From DASSQJ01 sp963772645 (lineage in GTDB: Bacteria > Actinomycetota > Actinomycetes > Actinomycetales > Dermatophilaceae): a stretch of 64,000 bases of DNA. Below, in pieces: positions 57,574-64,000 of this stretch. The position numbers and the translations under genes were made by a program. Numbering within the stretch: position 1 is the stretch's first letter; each line of letters opens with the position of its first letter. The DNA lies in contig CAVYYD010000001.1 in assembly GCA_963772645.1 (NCBI GenBank), positions 1-64,000 of the forward strand. Direction: 5' to 3'. The notes under the pieces were generated by a model, which did not search any database, was not told the origin of the DNA, and was given only the letters and a program-made list of their open reading frames with translations.

Positions 57574-60377
57574 CCGGTGGCTCCTCTGCGCAGGTGTTCG
57601 GCGAGCCGGCCCCGGCGGGCGGCCATGGCATCGGTCAGGAGGGCGAGGGCGCCGAGGGCGACGACCGCCGCGACGACGGCGAGCGCGAGCAGCGGGCGCG
57701 GGTCGACGACGAGCCGCTGCACGGCACCGGTGAAGGGGGCGAGGTCGAGGGCGTCGGCGACGAGCCACGGCGCGAGGGCTCCGACCAGCCCACCGACGAC
57801 GGCGGCGACGGTGACGACCGGCAGCACCTCGGTCCAGGCCAGGGCCCGCTCGGCACCGCGTGGGAGGCCGAGGGTGCGCAGCCGCAGCACGAGCGTCGAG
57901 CGCTCGTCGTGGGTGGCGGCGAGGACCAGGAGCACCGCGAGCAGGGTGAGGACGGCGGCGATCAGCCCGGCCACGCGGTAGGTGGTCGAGACGAGCGACG
58001 GCAGGGCCAGGCCGCGGACGTGGTCGGCCATCCCCGCAGCGGTGGTCACCCCGGTGACGAGGCTGCCGGGGGTCAGGTCGCGCACCGGCGCCGCGGCCAG
58101 GGCCGCCGCCGCGTCCGGCCCGGCCGCGACGAACGCCACGTCCGGCTGGGCCGAGGACACGACCCGTTGCAGCGCGTCGAGCGGGACGAGGACCACGGGG
58201 AGGGCGGCACCTCCCGCGACCCGGTCGAGTCCGCTCACCACGCGGACCGGCTGGAGCGGCACCTCGGCGCGGTGCACCGTGAGCACCGCGCCGTCGGCGA
58301 GGCCGAGTGCCGGGCTCGCCGCGGCCGGCAGCGCCGTCGCCGACCCGGGCGTCGCCGACCCGGGCGTCGCCCACCACGCCGCCGTCGGCAGGTCGGCGGC
58401 GAGGGGGGTCCCGCGGAGCACCTCGGTGTACCGCGCCGGGTCGACGGCGACGAGGAGGACCGAACGGGTCCCGTCCGGGGTCCGCACCGTGGCCCCGGCG
58501 TCGGTGTAGGCGGCCGCGACCGCCCGCACGCCGGGACGGGCCGCGATGGCGCGGACGTCGGCGGGGTCGAGCCGGACCGCGTCCACCCGGGCGTCGGCGC
58601 CCACCGCCCGGTAGGCGGCGAGCACCCGCTGGTCCGCGACCGTCGCCGACGTCGCGGCGAGCAGGCCGAGCACGGTGGCACCGACGACGAGCGTGGCGAC
58701 CGGCAGGACGGCGGTGGCCCCGGTGCGCGCGGCCCGGGCGAGGCCGACGAAGACGACCAGGCCACGGCCGCGGCCGGCGCGCCCGGCGAGCAGCCGCAGG
58801 GCCGCGGGGACGACCCGGATGACGAGGACGGAGGCGGCCAGGGCGACGAGGGTGGGGGCCAGCGCGGCGTACCAGTCCGTCGTCCCGGCAGTGATCGCGG
58901 CGCCCCGGCTGCGCACGGTCGTCACGGCGAGCACCGCGACGGCGACGACCGCCAGCTCGACGACGACCCGGCGGACCCGCCGCAGAAGGGCCGCGGTCTC
59001 GGCATCGGCGGCCACCGGTCGGTCGACGGCCCGCACCCGCCAGGCGGCCCCGAGGACGACGATGAGCAGGGGCACGAGCACCACGACCACGGCCTCGACC
59101 CACGCGGATGCCGGTGCCTGGCCCGGGACGAGGAGGAGCACGAGGAGCAGGCCGAGCACGGCGACCGGGACGACGACGAGCGCGACCTCCACCGCGACGA
59201 GCGCGCTGACGACGCCGAGCGAGGCGCCGCGGGCCCGCAGCATCCGCACCTCCTCGGAGCGTCGGGACACCCCGACCAGGGCGGTGAGGGCGAGGACCAG
59301 CACCGCGAGCGCGCCGACGCCGACCGTGGCGAACGAGGTCATCACGGCGGTGGTCGCCACGGAGCCCTCGTACCGGTCGAGGATGCCGCCGAGCCCGGTG
59401 GTGACCCGCACCGGCTGCGGCAGCACCTCCCGGAGACGGGCGTCGCCGTCGAGTCGGACCAGGAAGGCGCGCAGTGCGTCGACGTCGGCGGCGGTGAGCC
59501 GCGCGGGATCGAACGCGTAGCGCCAGGAGTGCAGCAGCGCGGGCGACCCCGCGCCGTCGTCGGTGCCCGGCCGGACCCGCCAGAGGGCGTCGCTGACCGC
59601 CGGGTAGGCGTCGGGAGCGGCGACGAGGGCGGACTCCTGGACGACCCCGCCGAGGGGGTCGGGGATGGCGGCGATCCCGGACAGCCGCGGCTCGACCGCC
59701 CAGAACCCGTCGGCGGGGTCGAGCGGCTCGTAGGTGCCACTGACGACGACGGCAGCCGTGGGGTACGCCCGGTCGGGCGCCAGGTCGAGGCGGTCGCCGA
59801 CCGCGAGGCCCCAGCGCTCTGCGGTGCGCGCGGAGACGGCCACCGGGACGACGCGCACGGCCCGGGCGCCGCCCGCATCCGGCAGGTTTCGGGTTCTTCC
59901 CTCCGGCGCGCCGGGGGCCGAGCCGGAGACCCAGCGCACCCGCTCGTCGAGACCGGACTGGACCCGCAGCAGCACCTGGAGGGTGTCGGTGCTCACCGGC
60001 CGGCCCGAGGACCGGGTCAGCCGCAGCGGCTCGCTCGTCGCGGCCCACGACGAGGAGCCGACCAGGGGCTCCACCCGCGGCCCCATGACGGCGCGGACGG
60101 CGGCGTCGACCCGCTCGAACGGCGCGGTGGCGCCGGGGCCCGGCTGCTCGTCGATGGTCGGGGCGCCGAGCGCCTTGGGCCGGATCGACAGGCCGACCTC
60201 CCGGGCGTGGACGCTGGCCGCGGAGACGGCGTCGCCGAGTGCCGCGTCGACCGCGACCGACGCGTGCCGGGGTACGGCGACCACGTAGGCAGCGGCGAGC
60301 CCGGCGACGAGGGCGAGCAGCACGGCGACGAGACGCCCCTGCCCGAAGGAACGGCGGACGAGCTGGCCGGGGGTCAT
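57570..60377 (-). CDS. FtsX-type ABC permease 2
   Basis: 935 aa, intact. It starts with one membrane helix (LVAVLLALVAGLAAAYVVAV), a long extracytoplasmic domain, then a three-helix FtsX block (MTSFATVGVGALAVLVLALT; VALVVVPVAVLGLLLVLLLV; VEAVVVVLVPLLIVVLGAAW), a middle group, a second outer domain and a final FtsX block (VAGLIAAVLTLLAVLLVLAA; LPVVTVAAVVGGLVGALAPW; PLLALAVVAAVVALGALALL). Two FtsX domains in one protein are common in actinobacterial exporters. ATG 60377 overlaps the upstream permease stop by four bases. It carries a short duplicated stretch giving TPGSATPGSA. Confidence 0.9.
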   Translation of the reverse strand: MTPGQLVRRSFGQGRLVAVLLALVAGLAAAYVVAVPRHASVAVDAALGDAVSAASVHAREVGLSIRPKALGAPTIDEQPGPGATAPFERVDAAVRAVMGPRVEPLVGSSSWAATSEPLRLTRSSGRPVSTDTLQVLLRVQSGLDERVRWVSGSAPGAPEGRTRNLPDAGGARAVRVVPVAVSARTAERWGLAVGDRLDLAPDRAYPTAAVVVSGTYEPLDPADGFWAVEPRLSGIAAIPDPLGGVVQESALVAAPDAYPAVSDALWRVRPGTDDGAGSPALLHSWRYAFDPARLTAADVDALRAFLVRLDGDARLREVLPQPVRVTTGLGGILDRYEGSVATTAVMTSFATVGVGALAVLVLALTALVGVSRRSEEVRMLRARGASLGVVSALVAVEVALVVVPVAVLGLLLVLLLVPGQAPASAWVEAVVVVLVPLLIVVLGAAWRVRAVDRPVAADAETAALLRRVRRVVVELAVVAVAVLAVTTVRSRGAAITAGTTDWYAALAPTLVALAASVLVIRVVPAALRLLAGRAGRGRGLVVFVGLARAARTGATAVLPVATLVVGATVLGLLAATSATVADQRVLAAYRAVGADARVDAVRLDPADVRAIAARPGVRAVAAAYTDAGATVRTPDGTRSVLLVAVDPARYTEVLRGTPLAADLPTAAWWATPGSATPGSATALPAAASPALGLADGAVLTVHRAEVPLQPVRVVSGLDRVAGGAALPVVLVPLDALQRVVSSAQPDVAFVAAGPDAAAALAAAPVRDLTPGSLVTGVTTAAGMADHVRGLALPSLVSTTYRVAGLIAAVLTLLAVLLVLAATHDERSTLVLRLRTLGLPRGAERALAWTEVLPVVTVAAVVGGLVGALAPWLVADALDLAPFTGAVQRLVVDPRPLLALAVVAAVVALGALALLTDAMAARRGRLAEHLRRGATG
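58336..58365. repeat. Short tandem duplication inside permease 2
   Basis: GTCGCCGACCCGGGC occurs twice in a row. It adds five residues (TPGSA) without breaking the frame. Confidence 0.8.
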
Positions 60378-63300
60378 GGGGCGTCCCCCTCGCGCAGCTC
60401 GCCCGAGAGGTCGCGGCTGGTGCTGCGCAGCACGAGGACGCCGACGAGCGAGAGGACGCCGGTGACGACCGCGGCGAGGACGAGCAGCGGCAGGGCCGGC
60501 ACCTGGACCAGGACCGGGGGCACCTGCGGGTGGCCGTCGCCGCCGACGAGGAGCGGGACGACGGTCAGGGCCGCGAGGACCCCGAGGGCGACCCCGACGA
60601 GGACGGTGACGACGGTGACGAGGACCCGTTCGAGGACGAGCACGGTCCGGATGCGCCGCGGGGGCATCCCCAGTGCGAGCAGGACGGCGTTCTCGTGGCG
60701 GCGGGCCCGGCCCAGCGCCGCGGTGGTGGCGGCGAAGCCGACCGCGGCGAGGAGGACCGAGGCGACGGTGACCAGGGCCATCGCGGCCCGCATGCCCGCG
60801 TTGACCGGGTTGGTCAGCCGCCCCGCCTCGACGTCGGCACGGACGAGGACGGTCGTCCCGTGCGGCGCACCGGCCCGCACCGCGGCGGCCGCCGCGGCGA
60901 CGTGGACCGGGTCGGCCCACCACTCCCCCGGCGCCACGACGGCCCAGGGCCGCACGCCCTGCTGCGCGAGCGCCCCCAGGGTCGGCAGGTCGACGAGGAC
61001 CCCGCGGGTCGGCCGGGCCGCGGTGGGCAGCACGTCGAGGACGCCGGCCACGGTGACCGGCACGTCGACGGTGCCGAGCTGGAGGACCACCGGGCCACCT
61101 CCGGCGGCCCGGACGGCGTCGGCCACCTGGCGGGTCACGATCGCCGGTACCGCGGCCAGCCGGCCCGGCGGCGGGGCGTACCAGAGCCCCGGGGAGACGC
61201 GGTGCTCCCGGAACGTCGAGTGCTCGACCGGGGTGCCGTCGGCCTCGACCCGGCCGACGTCGATCCCGTCGACGGGGGTGGCGGTGAAGAAGTGGACCCA
61301 CTCCGGGATCGGGACGAAGACCCCGACGAGGGTCAGCCGGCCGGTGAGCCCGGCACCGGCGAGGTCGGCCGTCAGGGTCGTCTCCTCGGGCGAGACCAGG
61401 CCGAGCGGGACCGTCGTGACGAGGCCGCGTGCGTCCCGCACGTGGAGCGTGGCGGGGAAGCTCAGCCGGCCCGAGGTGGCCTCGGAGCGCAGCCTCGCCT
61501 CCACGGTGAGGTGTCTGGTGCCGTCCGGGAGCGCCGCGCCGCCGCCGAGGTCCCGGGCGCGGGCCAGCCTGCCGACGAGGTCGGTCCAGCTGCCGCCGTG
61601 CACCGTGTCGGGGCGGGGGTCCATGACCCGCCCGGCGGTGGCGGTGTCCGCGGCGAGCACCGTGACGTCCTCGAGGTCGCCGATGGCGATGCTCGAGCGC
61701 CAGGCGGGCATCACCCGGCCGGCCCCTCCGCTCGCGCTGCGGGTGAGCGCGGTCATCGCCGTGGGGTCCGCGGCGGCGTCGGCCCGGACGACCCGCAGCG
61801 GGGCGCCGCTGTCGAACGCCGACTGGTCGGTCACCGCGCGCTCGGCCGTCGCGGAGTGGCCGAGGGCGACGGTGCCGACCCCCACCGCGAGGAGGACGAG
61901 CAGGAGGGTGCCGGCCTGTCCGGAGGCGCGCCGCGCGAACTGCCAGGAGCCCCACGCCAGGTCGAGGCCGCGCCGCGGCACGGCCAGCCCGGCGACGCCA
62001 CGGGCCAGGACCGGGATGAGGCGGAGACTGAGGACGGCCAGGCCGGCGATCACCAGGACCGGGGCGGCCGTGGTCAGCGGGTCCACGCCGGTCGCCGCCG
62101 CCGCGTCGTAGCGTCGCAGCTGGACCGCGGCGAGCGCCGCGAGGACGACGAGGACCACGTCGACCCCCGAGCCCACCGCGACCCGCAGCATCCGCCCGCG
62201 GGTGCCACCGGACCCGGTCCCCGGCGTGCGGCCCACCCACACCGAGGTCGAGACCGAGACGACGACGGCCAGGACCGCCAGCGGGACCGCGGTGGTCCAC
62301 ACCCGGCCGGCGGGGGCGCCGCCCGCGCCGGCGACGAAGGAGCCCGCGACCGCCCGCGCCACCGCGGGGGCGACGAGCACGGTGCCGGCGAGCCCGAGGA
62401 GGGTGACGAAGGTCGACTCGCCGAGGGCCAGGCCGGCGAGCTGCGCGGTGGAGGCGCCGCGGGTGCGCAGCAGCCGGGTCTCGGCCGCGCGCAGGGAGGC
62501 GAGCAGGGCCGCGGCGACGACGAGCGAGACGGTGCCGAGGACGGTGAGGAGGACCGACGGCACGAGCAGCGCCACCCCGATCCGCTGCGCGACGAGGACG
62601 GCGTGCGCGAGGAGGTCGGGCAGCGGGGCCCGCACCCGGATGCTGCGCAGGTCGAGGGTGGCGAGCGTCCTGGCGGTCTGCGCGGCCCGCCGCTGCGCCC
62701 CGGGCAGGTCCTCGGTGGTGAGGCCGGCCAGCGGGGGGACCGCCCGCCAGGTGGCGCCCGAGGACCCGACGAGGGGTCCGTCGAGGGTGCCCGTCGCCAG
62801 GACGAAGGGGCCGTAGGAGGTGAAGTCCGAGCGCTCCACCCCGGAGACGGCCAGCGGGAGGTCGGCCCAGACCGGTGCGCTCGGGTCGGCCACGGTGAAG
62901 ATGCCGCTGACCCGCACCGCCTGGTTCGGCGCCTGGCTGTCGACGAGGTCGACCAGCGAGAGCCGGTCGCCGACCGCGACCCCCAGCCCGGCCGCGGCCG
63001 GCTCCGGCAGCGCGACGTCGACCACCCCTCCGCCCGGCTCGGCGGCGGCGCCGGCCGGGGCCGTTGGCCAGGCGCCGTCGACGAGCTCGGCGACCGAGGC
63101 GAGGCCGTCGACCTCGGCGAGCACGGCCCGGTCGGTGTCGGCACGACCGGCGATGCCGCGCGAGGTCGCCGTCGGCCGGACCCGGGAGACCGGCGGAGGT
63201 CTCCGAGGGGGGCCAGCGCGGAGCGGACCGCACGGTCGGCCGGGTCGAGCTCACCCGGCCGCAGCGACGCCGAGACGGCGAACGAACGCTCCCCGGGCGG

Positions 63301-63459
63301 GACGGCGAGGGCCGAGCGGACGCCCGCGTCGGCGATGTCGGCCGAGAGCAGCCGCAGCGCCGTGACGACGACCAGCGACATGAGGACCGAGGTGACGATG
63401 GCGGCGACGGCGACGGGGTGGGTGAGCAGCCGCCGCCGGAGCAGGTGGGCCACCCCCAT
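60374..63459 (-). CDS. FtsX-type ABC permease 1, one frameshift
   Basis: About 1028 aa. ATG 63459 follows AGGAGG. The N-terminal helix is HPVAVAAIVTSVLMSLVVVT, followed by an outer domain; the frame slips near 63190 and continues LAEVDGLASVAELVDGAWP. FtsX blocks are VLLTVLGTVSLVVAAALLAS, TFVTLLGLAGTVLVAPAVAR and PLAVLAVVVSVSTSVWVG, and again near the end VTVASVLLAAVGFAATTAAL and VTVVTVLVGVALGVLAALTV, PLLVLAAVVTGVLSLVGVLV. It is first in the operon permease 1 - permease 2 - ATPase B - ATPase A, all linked by overlaps. The system probably exports or extracts a lipid, peptide or lipoprotein. Confidence 0.88.
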
Positions 63460-63521
63460 CCGCACCTCCTGCCGCAACCCTGTGGACCGGGTCACCCTAG
63501 CGTCGCCGCGCGGGCGGACCG

Positions 63522-64000
63522 TCAGCGGGCCGCCAGGTCCACGACGGCGACCGCCCGGGCGGGCACCCGGACCCCGGCCGCCGTGCGCGCCGTGTGCTCG
63601 GGCTCCCAGGCGAGGAGCAGCGCGCCCACCCCGTCGAGCGGCACCTCGCACGGGTCCGGGCCCAGGTTGGCGAGGACGGCGTAGGCCCGTCCGCGCTCCG
63701 GGCGCCGGGCCAGGGTGAACCAGCGGGCGCCGTCGTCGAACGCCGCGGTGGTGTCCGCCAGGCGGGTGGGACCGCCCCCGACCAGCTCACGCCGCAGCCT
63801 CGTGCACGCGGTGTACCAGGCCAGCATCCTCGCGTGACCCTCACGCCCGGGCTCGGACCAGTCGAGCACCGAGCGGTCCCGGGTGGCGCGGTCCTGGGGG
63901 TCGGGGACGTGCTCGGCGACCCAGCCGTGCCCGCCGAACTCCGCGCGCCGGCCGTTGCGCACCGCGTCGACCAGCCAGTCCTCCTCGAAGCTCGTGAAGA
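63522..64000 (-). CDS. treZ: Maltooligosyl trehalose trehalohydrolase, C-terminal part
   Basis: The last about 158 residues of TreZ, which releases trehalose from maltooligosyl-trehalose. Reading from the window edge: FTSFEEDWLVDAVRNGRRAE, EFGGHGWVAEHVPDPQDRAT, DRSVLDWSEPGREGHARMLA and the C-terminal beta domain (RWFTLARRPERGRAYAVLAN; VRVPARAVAVVDLAAR). The catalytic barrel lies beyond base 64000. It is 62 bases upstream of the ABC operon on the same strand, so the ABC genes could be transcribed after it or from their own promoter; here the permease start lies just 3' to the treZ 5' side in opposite order, meaning treZ is downstream of nothing in this operon. Confidence 0.85.
   Translation of the reverse strand, partial: FTSFEEDWLVDAVRNGRRAEFGGHGWVAEHVPDPQDRATRDRSVLDWSEPGREGHARMLAWYTACTRLRRELVGGGPTRLADTTAAFDDGARWFTLARRPERGRAYAVLANLGPDPCEVPLDGVGALLLAWEPEHTARTAAGVRVPARAVAVVDLAAR

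Noticed and set aside
58336..58365. Tandem 15-mer as part of a CRISPR or minisatellite
   Set aside because: Only two copies, in frame within a coding region and without spacers.
57543..62111. A 1522-codon open frame on the plus strand, rich in Gly, Asp, Glu, Arg and His
   Set aside because: It is antisense to the FtsX permeases, whose membrane helices and ATGA junctions are clear. Long open antisense frames are usual at this GC content, and the composition is typical of such shadows.

Overview
The window joins DNA of two bacteria. Bases 1 to about 7955 carry alphaproteobacterial genes: a SUV3-like helicase, a short HPF-type ribosome factor, a DUF1223 thioredoxin-fold protein, a large unrecognised repeat protein, a small secreted protein, a cupin, an ELM1/DUF1022 protein and the C-terminal part of aconitase. 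Bases from about 7957 to the end are a very high-GC actinobacterium. A lineage of Micrococcales close to Intrasporangiaceae is my inference from gene content and protein sequence. The switch falls between two GATC sites at 7953-7966, where aconitase (minus strand) stops mid-protein and valyl-tRNA synthetase (plus strand) starts mid-protein. I read this as an assembly or cloning chimera, not a transfer event.

The actinobacterial part follows a conserved actinobacterial chromosome core, comparable to valS-clpX-clpP2-clpP1-tig-rpiB-Rv2466c-pepN-glbO-aglA of Mycobacterium tuberculosis, with local insertions. From left to right: valS; a secreted 148-aa protein divergent from a NarL-type two-component system; a C39-like protein; a five-gene MoxR/DUF58 membrane cluster (13998-18057); clpX and clpP1P2; an MFS transporter divergent from a LacI regulator over a doubled palindromic operator; tig; a KtrAB potassium system with a DUF389 protein; tRNA-Gly and tRNA-Pro; trmB; a SpoIIE-type phosphatase; rpiB; an Rv2466c-like thioredoxin-fold protein; pepN, mscS, glbO, a GH13 glucosidase, a GDPD and an MFS exporter; two small genes; a beta-lactamase-fold hydrolase; a second secreted protein related to the first; DinB; a second two-component system; recQ; a polysaccharide deacetylase lipoprotein; an EmrB-type exporter; a YczE/MocR divergent pair; a BNR-repeat sialidase-like protein; tesB; a four-gene MacB/FtsX-type ABC operon; and the 3' end of treZ.

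Single-base indels break many reading frames (helicase, valS, recQ, sensor kinase 2, the ABC ATPases and others). Family motifs continue in neighbouring frames, so these look like read errors in otherwise functional genes. There is no gene-free stretch longer than 300 bases. Many first genes of transcription units have a TANNNT-like hexamer exactly six bases before the start codon, which indicates leaderless transcripts. I found no CRISPR array, insertion sequence, prophage or rRNA. I did not find a clearly new multi-gene system; the most notable items are the repeat protein, the AbrB-like tail on an ABC ATPase and the paralogous secreted proteins placed near NarL-type sensor pairs.
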